Positions 55,750-64,000 of a stretch of DNA of 64,000 nucleotides are shown in pieces. How positions within the stretch are numbered: position 1 is the first letter of the stretch; the number at the start of each line of letters is the position of its first letter. The stretch lies in contig NZ_JAIBOA010000024.1 in the NCBI RefSeq assembly GCF_019458805.1, forward strand, positions 1-64,000, given 5' to 3'. The stretch is from Actinomadura parmotrematis. GTDB taxonomy: Bacteria > Actinomycetota > Actinomycetes > Streptosporangiales > Streptosporangiaceae. Position numbers and translations under genes: made by a program. The notes beneath the pieces were generated by a model, which saw only the letters and a program-made list of their open reading frames with translations, had not been told where the DNA came from and searched no databases.

Positions 55750-57729
55750 GTGTCCACCGTGTCAGAGCTGCGCATCGACCTCGACGGGAGCGATCGAGTG
55801 GTGCCCGCCGGCACGACCGCCGGGCAGGCCCTGGAGGCCGACGGCCGCACCGTGATCGCGGCCCGCGTCGACGGCGAGCTGCGCGACCTGGAGTACGCGG
55901 TCCGCGACGGCGAGCGCGTCGAGCCGGTCGCGATCGGCTCGGTGGACGGGCGGGCGATCATGCGGCACTCGGCCGCGCACGTCATGGCGCAGGCCGTCCA
56001 GGACCTGTTCCCCGAGGCCAAGCTCGGCATCGGCCCGCCGGTGGAGAACGGCTTCTACTACGACTTCGACGTCGCCGAGCCGTTCACCCCCGAGGACCTG
56101 AAGCGCGTCGAGAAGCGGATGCGCGAGATCGTCAAGCAGGGCCAGCGGTTCGCCCGCCGGCCGGTGAGCGACGACGACGCCCGCGCCGAGCTCGCCGGCG
56201 AGCCCTACAAGCTGGAGCTGATCGGGCTGAAGGGCTCCGCGGCGGCCGCCGACGACGGCGCGGGCGTCGAGGTCGGCGGCGGCGAGCTCACCATCTACGA
56301 CAACCTGGACGCCAAGTCCGGCGAGCTGTGCTGGAAGGACCTCTGCCGCGGCCCGCACCTGCCCTCCACCCGCGTCATCCCCGCCTTCAAGCTGATGCGC
56401 AGCGGCGGCGCCTACTGGCGCGGCAGCGAGAAGAACCCGCAGCTCCAGCGCATCTACGGCACCGCCTGGGAGTCGCGCGAGCGCCAGGACGAGTACCTGA
56501 AGATGCTGGAGGAGGCCGAGAAGCGCGACCACCGCAAGCTCGGCGCCGAGCTCGACCTGTTCTCCTTCCCCGACGAGATCGGCAGCGGCCTCGCGGTGTT
56601 CCACCCCAAGGGCGGCGTCATCCGCAGGGTGATGGAGGACTACTCGCGCCGCCGGCACGAGGAGGAGGGGTACGAGTTCGTCAACACCCCGCACATCTCC
56701 AAGGGCCACCTGTTCCAGACCTCCGGGCACCTCCAGAACTACAAGGAGGACATGTTCCCGGCCATGGAGGTCGACGGCGCCGAGTACTACCTCAAGCCGA
56801 TGAACTGCCCGATGCACAACCTCGTCTACCGGGCCCGCGGCCGCTCCTACCGCGAGCTGCCGCTCCGGCTGTTCGAGTTCGGCAGCGTCTACCGGTTCGA
56901 GAAGTCGGGCGTCGTGCACGGCCTCACCCGGGTGCGCGGCATGACCCAGGACGATGCGCACATCTACTGCACCGAGGAGGAGATGGGCGACGAGATCAAG
57001 CGGCTGCTCGACTTCGTCCTCGGGCTGCTGCGCGACTACGGCCTCAGCGAGTTCTACCTGGAGCTGTCCACCCGCGACGACTCGCCGAAGTTCATCGGCA
57101 CCGACGAGATGTGGGAGACCGCCACCGGCGCGCTGCGCGAGGCCGCCGAGGCGACCGGCCTGGACCTCGTGCCCGACCCCGGCGGCGCCGCCTTCTACGG
57201 CCCGAAGATCTCGGTGCAGGCCCGCGACGCCATCGGCCGCACCTGGCAGCTGTCCACCATCCAGGTCGACCCGAACCAGCCCGAGCGGTTCGGGCTGGAG
57301 TACCAGGCCGCCGACGGCACCCGCAAGCGCCCGATGATGCTGCACCGCGCGCTGTTCGGGTCCATCGAGCGGTTCATGGCGGTGCTGATCGAGCACTACG
57401 CGGGCGCCATGCCGCCGTGGCTGTCGCCGGTCCAGGTCGTCGGCATCCCGATCGGCGACGCCCACGTCCCGCACCTGGAGCGCGTCGCCGCCCTGCTGCG
57501 CGCGCGCGGGATCCGCGTCGAGGTGGACGCCTCCGCCGACCGCATGCAGAAGAAGATCCGCAACGCGCAGAAGCAGAAGATCCCCTTCATGCTGCTGGCC
57601 GGCGACGAGGACGTCGCCAAGGACGCGGTGTCGTTCCGCTACCGCAGCGGCGAGCAGAAGAACGGCGTGTCCCTCGAGGACGCCGTCGAGGAGATCGTCA
57701 AGACCGTCGAGGCCCGCGTCCAGATCTGA
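55750..57729 (+). CDS. thrS: Threonyl-tRNA synthetase
   Basis: A 659-residue class II synthetase that charges tRNA-Thr. Domains in order: TGS-like N-terminus (residues 1-70), the editing domain with [16 protein letters not shown], the catalytic core with [14 protein letters not shown] (zinc Cys) and [20 protein letters not shown], and motif 3 [20 protein letters not shown]. The C-terminal anticodon-binding domain ([20 protein letters not shown]) follows. GTG start with GAGGAGAA upstream. Expression is probably controlled by the leader ORF and hairpin just upstream. Confidence 0.97.
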   Translation: MSTVSELRIDLDGSDRVVPAGTTAGQALEADGRTVIAARVDGELRDLEYAVRDGERVEPVAIGSVDGRAIMRHSAAHVMAQAVQDLFPEAKLGIGPPVENGFYYDFDVAEPFTPEDLKRVEKRMREIVKQGQRFARRPVSDDDARAELAGEPYKLELIGLKGSAAAADDGAGVEVGGGELTIYDNLDAKSGELCWKDLCRGPHLPSTRVIPAFKLMRSGGAYWRGSEKNPQLQRIYGTAWESRERQDEYLKMLEEAEKRDHRKLGAELDLFSFPDEIGSGLAVFHPKGGVIRRVMEDYSRRRHEEEGYEFVNTPHISKGHLFQTSGHLQNYKEDMFPAMEVDGAEYYLKPMNCPMHNLVYRARGRSYRELPLRLFEFGSVYRFEKSGVVHGLTRVRGMTQDDAHIYCTEEEMGDEIKRLLDFVLGLLRDYGLSEFYLELSTRDDSPKFIGTDEMWETATGALREAAEATGLDLVPDPGGAAFYGPKISVQARDAIGRTWQLSTIQVDPNQPERFGLEYQAADGTRKRPMMLHRALFGSIERFMAVLIEHYAGAMPPWLSPVQVVGIPIGDAHVPHLERVAALLRARGIRVEVDASADRMQKKIRNAQKQKIPFMLLAGDEDVAKDAVSFRYRSGEQKNGVSLEDAVEEIVKTVEARVQI

Positions 57730-57737
57730 CCGGCCGC

Positions 57738-57789
57738 GCGAGCGCCGGCCCGGCCCTCCGCCCCGCGCGGAGACCGGGCCGGCGCTCGC
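57738..57789 (+). terminator. Long terminator hairpin after thrS
   Basis: A perfect 16-bp stem (GCGAGCGCCGGCCCGG with its complement) enclosing a second 6-bp hairpin (CTCCGC/GCGGAG), starting 9 bp after the stop codon. Confidence 0.8.
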
Positions 57790-57908
57790 CGGGCCGGGGT
57801 GACGGCCGGGCCGGCGGGCGTCCGAGACCGGTTGGCCGGTTCCGCGGACGCCCCCGCGCCCGCTGGGGCAGACTCGCCGGTAGCACTCACCCGGAGGGTC
57901 GCGCCGGC

Positions 57909-58148
57909 ATGGACGATCGCTACATCCAGGAAGTGGCCCGGCTGATCGCGCGGGCCGACGCGCGGGGGCCGCGCGGCTGCGCGGAGTGCGGCGGCCGCGA
58001 GGTCATCACCGCCGCCGTCCCGCTGGACCCCGACACCATCGGGGTGGCCGCGATCCCGATCACCTACTGCCGGGCCTGCGACGGCGGCGATCCGCAGGTC
58101 GCCGAGATGTTCGCGCGGCTGGACGAGGCGCTCCGCCGCGACGAGTGA
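57909..58148 (+). CDS. Small zinc-ribbon-like protein
   Basis: A 79-residue protein with two Cys pairs, CAECGG (residues 24-27) and CRACDG (residues 54-57), which would form a four-Cys zinc site. Helices flank them (RYIQEVARLIARADARG and EMFARLDEALRRD). GGAGGG precedes the ATG. I do not recognise the family. It lies between thrS and a membrane-anchored protein gene, and may be specific to this lineage. Confidence 0.7.
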   Translation: MDDRYIQEVARLIARADARGPRGCAECGGREVITAAVPLDPDTIGVAAIPITYCRACDGGDPQVAEMFARLDEALRRDE

Positions 58149-58213
58149 CGGTCCGGGCCCGCGCGGGGAGTTGGTAGCCTCGGCGGTCACGTTCACGACC
58201 GGGGAGTGCAGCG

Positions 58214-58846
58214 ATGAAGTCGGCCAGAAGGCCCGGGGGCAAACGGCCGGTGCCGGGGCGCGTCACCGGCTACGGGAGCGCCCTGGTGCTGGTGGCGCTC
58301 GCCGTGGCCGTCCTGCTGACACCGCTGCTCGGCAAGGACTCCGGCGGCGACCGCAAGGCCGCCGCCGGGCGGCCGACGGCGCCGGCCGCGCAGACCGGGC
58401 TGCCCGGCCTGGCCGGCGGCGCCCCCGGCGCCGCGCCCACCGGCACCGCGCCCGCCGCCGGGCGGAGCACCGCCCCCGTGACCGGCCAGAACGGGCAGAA
58501 CGGCCAGGGCGGGGCGGGGGCGGGGGCGGGCGGCGGCCCGCAGGTCGTCCCGTCGCAGAACTCCGGCGGCGCCGGGGCCACCTGGTGCCCGGCCGGCACC
58601 GCCATCTACCAGGGCGTTCCCGGCGGCGTCGACCTGGTGATCAACGTGTCGGCGAGCGGCGCGGTCCGCGCCGACCTCACCCGCAACGGCGGGGCGTCCG
58701 CGATCTCCCGGAGCGCCACGGTCAACGGCGGCACGCCCCACACCTTCCACTTCACCGGCGTGCGGCCCGCCGACGTGAGCCGCGTCAAGATCACCACGGT
58801 GTCGATCGCGGCGGCCAGCACCACCTGCTACGCCCGCCCCGCCTGA
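58214..58846 (+). CDS. Membrane-anchored protein with Gly/Ala/Pro-rich linker
   Basis: A 210-residue protein. A basic N-terminus is followed by one membrane segment (ALVLVALAVAVLLTPLL, about residues 23-39). Residues 45-120 are a low-complexity linker rich in Gly, Ala, Pro and Thr with [18 protein letters not shown]. The last 85 residues are a small beta-rich domain with two Cys (GATWCPAGTAIYQG and STTCYARPA) that could form a disulfide outside the cell. Function unknown. GGGGAGTGCAGC lies before the ATG. Confidence 0.7.
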   Translation: MKSARRPGGKRPVPGRVTGYGSALVLVALAVAVLLTPLLGKDSGGDRKAAAGRPTAPAAQTGLPGLAGGAPGAAPTGTAPAAGRSTAPVTGQNGQNGQGGAGAGAGGGPQVVPSQNSGGAGATWCPAGTAIYQGVPGGVDLVINVSASGAVRADLTRNGGASAISRSATVNGGTPHTFHFTGVRPADVSRVKITTVSIAAASTTCYARPA

Positions 58847-58887
58847 CCGCGCGGCGCCGCCGCCCGCCGGCCGGCGGCCCGGTCAGG
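58842..58887. terminator. Hairpin between convergent genes
   Basis: CCTGACCG and CGGTCAGG pair as an outer 8-bp stem around a GC-rich inner repeat, covering both convergent stop regions (58846 and 58883). Confidence 0.5.
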
Positions 58888-59497
58888 GCGCGCCGGCGCC
58901 GGGCATCCGGACGTCCTCGACGGCCACGTCGACCGCGGCCACCCGCATCCCGAGCATCAGCCCGATCACCCGGGCCACGTTGGTCCGGACGACCTTGGCC
59001 ACGTCCATGACCACGCTGCCGTACTCGACCGCGACGAGCAGCTCCAGGCTGACCTCGCTGTCGTGCATGAGGACGCGCACGCCCGGCCGCCCGTACGGAT
59101 CGGGGTCCGCCCCGCCGGGCTCGGCGCGGCCGCCGAGCCCGGCGACGCCGGCGACCTCCAGCGCAGCCAGCGTGGCGATCTTCTCGATGACCTCGTCCTC
59201 GATGGTGATCCGGCCCTGCACCGCGCCGCCGCCCGGCCCGCCGAGGCGCCCGGGACCGTCCGGCGGACCGAACTCGTCGCGGAGCGGCCGGGTGCCCTCG
59301 GCGTCGGAGCCGGACCGGCCGGCCTGGTGCGGGATCTGCGGCGGGGGCGCCAGCGTCGGGGCGCCGAGCGGCAGGCCGCCGCCGGGGGTGGAGCCGGGCG
59401 GCGGGCCGGGCGGCCCGGGGAAGAAGGGCATGGACCTGACCTCGGGGTGCGGCTCCTGGCCGCCGGCGCCCGGATAGCCCTTGTCGAGGTCGGTCAT
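58883..59497 (-). CDS. Asp23/Gls24-family envelope stress protein
   Basis: A 204-residue protein. The first 95 residues are Pro/Gly-rich and disordered (PFFPGPPGPPPGSTPGGGLP). The C-terminal half is the Asp23 domain (RITIEDEVIEKIATLAALEV, AGVAGLGGR, SLELLVAVEYGSVVMDVAKV, ARVIGLMLGMRVAAVDVAVE). Relatives attach to the cell envelope and respond to alkaline or cell-wall stress; actinomycetes usually have several. Start at 59497 (MTDLDKGYPG) preferred to 59512. Convergent with the membrane-anchored protein. Confidence 0.85.
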   Translation of the reverse strand: MTDLDKGYPGAGGQEPHPEVRSMPFFPGPPGPPPGSTPGGGLPLGAPTLAPPPQIPHQAGRSGSDAEGTRPLRDEFGPPDGPGRLGGPGGGAVQGRITIEDEVIEKIATLAALEVAGVAGLGGRAEPGGADPDPYGRPGVRVLMHDSEVSLELLVAVEYGSVVMDVAKVVRTNVARVIGLMLGMRVAAVDVAVEDVRMPGAGAP

Positions 59498-59762
59498 GGA
59501 GCGGCTCCCCATCGTGCGGTCTCGGGTGCGGCGCGGGGGTCCCGGCGCCGCACGGCATGGATCGGTCGTGGTGCGTGAAGGGTGGTGCGGAGGGGTGGTG
59601 CGGAAGGGGCGTGCGAACAGACATGGTGGCGGAGCGGCGTCCGCCGCGTCACCGAACCCGGGATTTCGGGGCCGGGAAGGCGCGCGCCGGGAGCCCGGCG
59701 ACCGAGCACCCGCGGGCGCTCTCTATGCTGCTGGCAGGCCGTGAGCAAAGGAGAGCACCGCC

Positions 59763-60383
59763 TTGAGCGTAGAGCCGGAGGAGCCCAGGGTGCCGGAGGC
59801 GCGCGCGGACGCGCCCGAGCCGCGCGCGCGGACCGTCCCGCAGCCCTCGTTGGAGGAGGAACGCGGCGGCGCGGGGGTCCCCGACAATTTCCAGCGGCTC
59901 TGGACGCCGCACCGGATGGCCTACATCAAGGGCGAGAACAAGCCCGCCGCCGGCGGCGACGCCTGCCCGTTCTGCGAGATCCCGGCCATGTCCGACGAGG
60001 ACGGGCTGGTCGTCGCGCGGGGCGCGCACGTGTTCGGGGTGCTGAACCTCTACCCCTACAACTCCGGCCACCTGATGGTCGTGCCGTACCGGCACGTCGC
60101 CGACTACGGCGAGCTGGACGCCGCCGAGTACACCGAGCTCGCCGTCCTCACCCGGCGGGCCCTCACCGCGCTCCGCAAGGCGAGCGGCGCGCAGGGCTTC
60201 AACGTCGGCATGAACCTCGGGCTCGTCGCGGGCGCGGGGATCGCCGCGCACCTGCACCAGCACGTGGTGCCGCGCTGGGGCGGCGACACCAACTTCATGC
60301 CGGTGGTCGGGCACACCAAGGTGCTGCCGCAGCTGCTCCGCGACACCCGCCAGATCATCGCCGACGCCTGGCCGGAGGACTGA
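59763..60383 (+). CDS. HIT-family nucleotide phosphorylase/hydrolase (Ap4A phosphorylase-like)
   Basis: A 206-residue HIT protein. The histidine triad is IAAHLHQHVVPRWGGDTNFM, and CPFCEI near residue 70 forms part of a zinc site. NLYPYNSGHLMVVPYRHVAD is the typical mid-protein block. It matches mycobacterial Rv2613c-type Ap4A phosphorylases, whose gene follows thrS; here three other genes lie between. The first 40 residues are a polar extension. TTG start with AAAGGAGAG upstream. It overlaps nothing and is followed 1 bp later by the DCC gene. Confidence 0.88.
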   Translation: MSVEPEEPRVPEARADAPEPRARTVPQPSLEEERGGAGVPDNFQRLWTPHRMAYIKGENKPAAGGDACPFCEIPAMSDEDGLVVARGAHVFGVLNLYPYNSGHLMVVPYRHVADYGELDAAEYTELAVLTRRALTALRKASGAQGFNVGMNLGLVAGAGIAAHLHQHVVPRWGGDTNFMPVVGHTKVLPQLLRDTRQIIADAWPED

Positions 60384-60384
60384 G

Positions 60385-60807
60385 ATGACCGACGCCGCCC
60401 GCCGCACCCGCCCGGTGCTCGTCTACGACGGCGACTGCGGGTTCTGCACCAGCTCGGTGCGGTTCCTGGAGACGCGGATCGGCACCCGCGCCGAGGTGGT
60501 GGCGTTCCAGTTCGCCGACCTCGCCTCCCTCGGCGTCACCGCCGAGCGCGCCGAGCACGAGGTGCTGTGGGTGACGCCGGACGGCCGCGTCGCGGGCGGC
60601 GCCGAGGCCGTCGGGCGGCTGCTCACCGACGCGGGCGGCGTGTGGCGGGTACCGGGGGTGGCGATGCGGATCCCGCCGGTGAGCTGGCTCGCGCACGCCG
60701 TCTACCGCCTGGTGGCGAACAACCGGCAGCGGATGCCGGGCGGGACGGCCGCCTGCGCGCTGCCCGCCGCCCAGCGTCCGGGCGCGACCGCCCGCCCCGC
60801 GTCCTAG
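60385..60807 (+). CDS. DCC-family thiol-disulfide oxidoreductase-like protein (DUF393)
   Basis: A 140-residue protein with the DUF393 signature YDGDCGFC (residues 14-21), which gives the family its DCC name and resembles a thioredoxin CxxC site. The rest fits the family: VVAFQFADL, then VTPDGRVAGGAEAVGRLL, and WLAHAVYRLVANNRQRM near the end. Such proteins are often next to HTTM membrane proteins, as here. Its stop codon TAG overlaps the HTTM gene's stop in a shared CTAG. Confidence 0.87.
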   Translation: MTDAARRTRPVLVYDGDCGFCTSSVRFLETRIGTRAEVVAFQFADLASLGVTAERAEHEVLWVTPDGRVAGGAEAVGRLLTDAGGVWRVPGVAMRIPPVSWLAHAVYRLVANNRQRMPGGTAACALPAAQRPGATARPAS

Positions 60808-61688
60808 GCCGCGCGCGCGGGCGCCGGGACGGGGGCCTTCGCGCGGGGCCCGCCCGGCCGGGCCGGCAGCCGGTCCGACAGCCGCTCCAGCGGCAGGAAC
60901 GCGGCCAGCCAGATCGCGTGCGGCAGGAAGTGGATGCTCATCAGCGCGTAGGTGACGGCGTGGAAGCCGGCGAACCCGGCGACCGCCAGGTACAGCGGCC
61001 GCCCGCGCAGGAACAGCAGGGCGGGGGAGGCGGCCTCGGCCGCCATGGTGAACCACTGGCTGATCTTCAGCGGCACCGTCCAGCCGATCAGCTCCCGGCC
61101 GAGCGGCGTGCCCCGGCGGCTGAGCGCCCACTGCATCGTGGCGCCGTTCGGCCAGGCGGGGAAGCCGCCGAACCGCACCTTGGCCCACGTCGACAGGAAG
61201 TAGGCGGCGACCACGGCGAGCTGGATGCAGCGCGCCGCCCAGGCGGCGTCCTCGCCGGCGTCCCGGTCCCGCACCGAGGCGCGCCCGGCCGTCGGCAGCA
61301 CCAGCAGCGCGACGACGAGCGCGAGGTGGTCGTGGTCGACCTTGCCGTAGGACATGCTGATGAGGACCCACCACAGGTAGCCGAGCGCGGCGGTGTACCC
61401 GGCGAGGCGGGGCAGCCGTCCCGTCACCGCGACGAGGGCCGCCGCCAGGGTGACCGCGAGCAGCGCGTGCATCGCGTCCGGCGTCGGGGCGGGCAGGTGC
61501 AGCCAGCGGGCGAGCCGCACCGGCTGGTACAGGTCGGCGGGCAGCCGGGCGTGCGCGAGGGTGCTGCCGGTGAGCAGCAGCATGTCGAACGGCAGGAACC
61601 CGTAGGCGAGGATCCGCAGCCAGGCGATCCGGGCGAGCGGGACGGGCCCGAACCACCAGCGCCGCCACGCGGCGGCCGGGGCGCTCAC
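60804..61688 (-). CDS. HTTM-domain membrane protein
   Basis: A 294-residue protein with about seven membrane segments, of the HTTM (horizontally transferred transmembrane, gamma-carboxylase-like) type. Typical features are ARIAWLRILAYGFLPFDMLL, then YLWWVLISMSYGKVDHDHLA and a Lys/Arg pair after WAKVRFGGFPAWPNGATMQW. True vitamin-K-dependent carboxylase activity is not implied. The start overlaps the stop of the next gene upstream (ATGA), so it is the last gene of a three-gene unit with the deacetylase. Confidence 0.82.
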   Translation of the reverse strand: MSAPAAAWRRWWFGPVPLARIAWLRILAYGFLPFDMLLLTGSTLAHARLPADLYQPVRLARWLHLPAPTPDAMHALLAVTLAAALVAVTGRLPRLAGYTAALGYLWWVLISMSYGKVDHDHLALVVALLVLPTAGRASVRDRDAGEDAAWAARCIQLAVVAAYFLSTWAKVRFGGFPAWPNGATMQWALSRRGTPLGRELIGWTVPLKISQWFTMAAEAASPALLFLRGRPLYLAVAGFAGFHAVTYALMSIHFLPHAIWLAAFLPLERLSDRLPARPGGPRAKAPVPAPARAA

Positions 61689-62146
61689 CGGACCGTCCAG
61701 GAGACGCGGTCGGTGGTCGCGACCGAAGTGACCCGGCCGTGCTCCAGGGTCTTGACCTGCGACACCACGTAGACGCGGGTGAGGCGCGGGGCGCCGGGCC
61801 GCAGCCGCCGCTGCGCGTCGGCGATGCCCTGCAGCAGCGACGGGTCGTGCACGAACCGGCTCATCTGCCCCTCGACCTCCGCGCGCTTCAGGCCCGTCCC
61901 GACGGCGTCCAGGGACAGCTTGACCCGCCCGCCGCCCGCGGTGTCGGCCTCCAGCCAGTGCGAGGTGATGACGCCGCCGTCGCTCTTGACCGAGAACGCG
62001 AACTGCGACATCGGCCCGATGGGGAAGTCGTCGTCGCTGCCGAACAGGCTGGTGGCGAACAGCGCGACCACCGCGCCGGCGGCGGTGAGGACGCGCCAGC
62101 GCCGGCCCGCGGCGCCGAGGCGGCGGACCGGGGGAGCGGCGCTCAC
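61685..62146 (-). CDS. Membrane-anchored hypothetical protein
   Basis: A 153-residue protein with one N-terminal membrane segment (VLTAAGAVVALFATSLF), followed by an extracellular domain with FPIGPMSQFAFSVKSDGGVI and VVSQVKTLEHGRVTS. GTG start at 62146 overlaps the deacetylase stop (GTGA), and its stop overlaps the HTTM start (ATGA). I do not recognise the family, but genes of this size beside HTTM proteins probably act with them. Confidence 0.72.
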   Translation of the reverse strand: MSAAPPVRRLGAAGRRWRVLTAAGAVVALFATSLFGSDDDFPIGPMSQFAFSVKSDGGVITSHWLEADTAGGGRVKLSLDAVGTGLKRAEVEGQMSRFVHDPSLLQGIADAQRRLRPGAPRLTRVYVVSQVKTLEHGRVTSVATTDRVSWTVR

Positions 62147-62991
62147 GGCGCGGCGGGCGCGGCGCGCCCGCCGGACCGGGCGGCCGCCCGGCGCAGCTCC
62201 GACAGGGTGACGAACGAGAACCCGCGCCCGCGCAGCCCGGCGATCATCGCGGGCAGCCGGCGGACGGCCTCCAGCCGGGACGCCTGGCCGACGTCGTGCG
62301 CGAGCAGCACGGTGCCGGGCCGCGCCCGCTGCACCACGTCGTCGATCATCCGCTGCGGGTCGCGGTGCAGCGCGCGGTCCTGCACGAGCAGCGACCAGAG
62401 CGCGATGTCGTAGCCGTGCTGGGCGGCGACGTGCACGGTGGTGCCGCCCATCCGGCCCCACGGCGGGCGCAGCAGGACCGGCTCGCGGCCGGTCACCGCG
62501 GCGATCGCGGCGTGCGTGCGGTGCACGGTGCGGTAGCCCGCCGCGCGGCTGAGGCGCGACAGGTCGTCGTGGCGCCAGGTGTGGTTGCCGACCTCGTGCC
62601 GGCCGAGCCGCCCCCGCACGAGGCCCGCGTGCGCCGCGAGCCGTGACCCGACCATGAAGAACGTCGCCGGGATCCGCGCCTCGTCCAGCACGTCCAGCGC
62701 CATCGGCGTCCACTTCGGCAGCGGCCCGTCGTCGAAGGTGAGCGCGACGAGCCGCGCCGCCGTGTCGACCGACCACACGATGTCGACCTGGCGCTCGGGC
62801 GGCTCCCAGGAGTCCACCGACGCCGCCGACGCCGGCACCTCGTCCTCGGCCATCAGCCGCCCGCCCGCGATCCCGCCCGCGCCCCCGAGCACCGCCCCGC
62901 CCGCCCCGAGCGCGAGGCCCCGGAGCAGGGAGCGCCGCCCCGGCGGGCCCGCGGCCGCCCCCGGCGGCGGTGCATCCGCTGTTCTCCCCAT
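62143..62991 (-). CDS. Tat-exported polysaccharide deacetylase (NodB domain)
   Basis: A 282-residue secreted deacetylase. It starts at the ATG at 62991 with a Tat-type signal: twin Arg in RRSLLRGLALGAGGAVLGG. The NodB domain has motif 1 VALTFDDGPLPKWTPMALDV (catalytic Asp pair), motif 2 GNHTWRHDDLSRL (zinc His pair), motif 3 RPPWGRMGG, and a late VLLAHDVGQ. It removes acetyl groups from a cell-wall or extracellular glycan. It is the first gene of an overlapping operon with the two membrane proteins that follow. Confidence 0.88.
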   Translation of the reverse strand: MGRTADAPPPGAAAGPPGRRSLLRGLALGAGGAVLGGAGGIAGGRLMAEDEVPASAASVDSWEPPERQVDIVWSVDTAARLVALTFDDGPLPKWTPMALDVLDEARIPATFFMVGSRLAAHAGLVRGRLGRHEVGNHTWRHDDLSRLSRAAGYRTVHRTHAAIAAVTGREPVLLRPPWGRMGGTTVHVAAQHGYDIALWSLLVQDRALHRDPQRMIDDVVQRARPGTVLLAHDVGQASRLEAVRRLPAMIAGLRGRGFSFVTLSELRRAAARSGGRAAPAAP

Positions 62992-63083
62992 GGTGGCCTC
63001 AGCGTCGCACGGCGGCACGGTCAAGGTCATCCGTCGCGTGAACGAGGGTGTTCCGCTGAATATCGGCCGAAAGAAGGAGGAAC

Positions 63084-63116
63084 GCCCCCGTCCCGTCCGC
63101 CGGACGGGGCGGGGAC
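63084..63116 (-). terminator. Terminator of the EF-G2-like gene
   Basis: A 15-bp stem with a 3-nt loop, with one G-T pair and one mismatch when read on the minus strand, 30 bp after the stop codon at 63146. Confidence 0.6.
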
Positions 63117-63145
63117 GTTCCCTGACCGCGCGGCGCGGCGCGCCG

Positions 63146-64000
63146 TCACGGGGCGTGCGCGGCCGCGACCTTGTCCGCCAGGTGGGCCGGCAGCGGCTCG
63201 TAGCGCAGGAAGCCGCGGCTGAAGGTGCCGGTGCCCTGCGACAGCGAGCGCAGATCGATCGCGTAGCGGACGATCTCCAGCTGCGGCACCTCCGCGCGGA
63301 CGAGCGTGCGCCCGCCCGGCACCGTCTGCGAGCCGAGCACGCGCCCGCGCCGCGCCGACAGGTCCGACATGACCGCGCCCACGTGGTCGTCGGGGACGAG
63401 CACCGCGACCTCGTCCACCGGCTCCAGCAGCAGCATCGGGGCGCCGGCGGCGGCGTCCTTCAGCGCGAGCGCCCCGGCGGCCTGGAAGGCCATGTCGGAG
63501 GAGTCGACCGAGTGCGCCTTGCCGTCGCGCAGCGTCACCCGCACGTCCACCAGCGGGTAGCCGGCCGCGACGCCGCGCGCCATCTGGCGGCGGAGGCCCT
63601 TCTCGACCGAGGGGATGAACTGGCGCGGCACCACCCCGCCGACGATCTTGTCGACGAACTCGAAGCCCGCCCCGGACGGCAGCGGCTCGACGTCGACCCG
63701 GCAGATGCCGTACTGGCCGTGCCCGCCGCTCTGCTTGACGTGCCGGCCGAGCCCGCTCGCGGCGCCGCCGAAGGTCTCGCGGAGCGGCACGCGCAGCTCG
63801 GCGCGGTCCACCTCGACGCCGTACCGGCCGCCGAGCCGGTCGATCAGCACGTCGGCGTGCGCCTCGCCCATGCACCACAGGACGAGCTGGCGGGTCTCGG
63901 CGTTGTTCTCCAGCCGCAGCGTCGGGTCCTCGGCGACGAGCCGGGCGAGCGCCTGGCCGAGCTTGTCCTCGTCGGCCTTGGAGCGCGCCTCGATCGCGAC
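63146..64000 (-). CDS. Elongation factor G-like protein EF-G2 (C-terminal part, runs off window)
   Basis: The last 284 residues of an EF-G homologue; the 5' part lies beyond the window edge and the frame stays open to base 64000. An inner ATG at 63871 is not the start: the upstream codons read ENNAETRQLVLWCMGEAHAD, which is EF-G domain III sequence. Domain IV is seen in VKQSGGHGQYGICRVDVEPL and FVDKIVGGVVPRQFIPSVEK. Domain V is seen in LEPVDEVAVLVPDDHVGAVM and [10 protein letters not shown]. The sequence fits the EF-G2 paralog of actinobacteria, whose ribosomal role is unclear. Confidence 0.9.
   Translation of the reverse strand, partial: VAIEARSKADEDKLGQALARLVAEDPTLRLENNAETRQLVLWCMGEAHADVLIDRLGGRYGVEVDRAELRVPLRETFGGAASGLGRHVKQSGGHGQYGICRVDVEPLPSGAGFEFVDKIVGGVVPRQFIPSVEKGLRRQMARGVAAGYPLVDVRVTLRDGKAHSVDSSDMAFQAAGALALKDAAAGAPMLLLEPVDEVAVLVPDDHVGAVMSDLSARRGRVLGSQTVPGGRTLVRAEVPQLEIVRYAIDLRSLSQGTGTFSRGFLRYEPLPAHLADKVAAAHAP

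Noticed and set aside
59560-59640. GGTGGTGCGGA direct repeats upstream of the HIT gene, considered as a regulatory iteron set.
   Set aside because: Only two imperfectly spaced copies in a G-rich stretch; nothing else supports a function.

Overview
This is about 64 kb of very GC-rich DNA. Coding frames carry G or C in nearly every third position, GTG and ATG starts are both common, and shadow open frames are abundant. Gene content includes furA-katG, a lysine-tailed HU protein, DUF5302, DUF5988 and SCO6745-type proteins, TIGR03086 proteins, SpoIIE-type phosphatases, and a thrS locus near a HIT-protein gene. Together these point to a chromosomal segment of a mycelial actinomycete, probably Streptosporangiales (Actinomadura-like). 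The genus is an inference. I see no tRNA or rRNA gene, CRISPR array, insertion sequence, phage module or replication origin.

Layout. 1-8.7 kb: a YciI-family gene interrupted by a stop codon, an acetyltransferase, small hypothetical genes, a lone amino-acid-binding lipoprotein, a MurA with Asp in place of the catalytic Cys, and two flavin monooxygenases around a TetR gene with a perfect operator. 8.7-17.5 kb: a P450 that lacks the EXXR motif, an MFS transporter with a C-terminal monooxygenase-like domain, a TetR/SCO6745 divergon with two matching operators, and an MBL hydrolase. 17.5-26 kb: katG-furA with a 31-bp operator, an M20 peptidase, a spermidine-synthase-like protein, a SpoIIE phosphatase fused to a HATPase domain, and a secreted hydrolase-like protein. 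26-33 kb: the phenylacetate catabolic operon paaZABCDE, divergent from an enoyl-CoA hydratase gene and followed by its likely TetR repressor PaaR. 34-43 kb: an HU protein, a kynurenine formamidase-like hydrolase, a LysR regulator, and a tightly overlapping run of seven genes for the 3-hydroxyanthranilate/2-aminomuconate pathway (kynurenine branch of tryptophan breakdown), then a cold-shock gene with a long leader. 43-50 kb: a ThrE exporter, an S15-type secreted hydrolase, and an acyl-CoA dehydrogenase/TetR pair divergent from an SDR and a quinone oxidoreductase across a perfect 22-bp palindrome. 50-54 kb: a two-component system, then a Cys-rich leader ORF followed by only the tail of a sulfonate-binding protein and an intact ssuD. 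54-64 kb: a sugar transporter, thrS with a Thr-rich leader ORF and terminator, small hypothetical genes, Asp23, HIT and DCC/HTTM proteins, a Tat-exported deacetylase, and the C-terminal part of an EF-G2-like factor running off the edge.

Two catabolic modules dominate. The paa operon opens phenylacetyl-CoA through epoxidation and oxepin hydrolysis. The kynurenine cluster takes formylkynurenine and kynurenine-type substrates through 3-hydroxyanthranilate and 2-aminomuconate to 2-oxopentenoate. Tryptophan dioxygenase, kynurenine 3-monooxygenase and the final aldolase and aldehyde dehydrogenase are not in the window.

The most interesting regulatory signals are: the two leaderless leader ORFs (Cys-rich before the ssu remnant, Thr-rich before thrS); a window-wide pattern of a -10 box followed by 6 nt and then the start codon; several perfect operators; and one operator core, CCGAAT-N4-ATTCGG, found 48 kb apart upstream of a flavin monooxygenase/TetR pair and of a sugar transporter.
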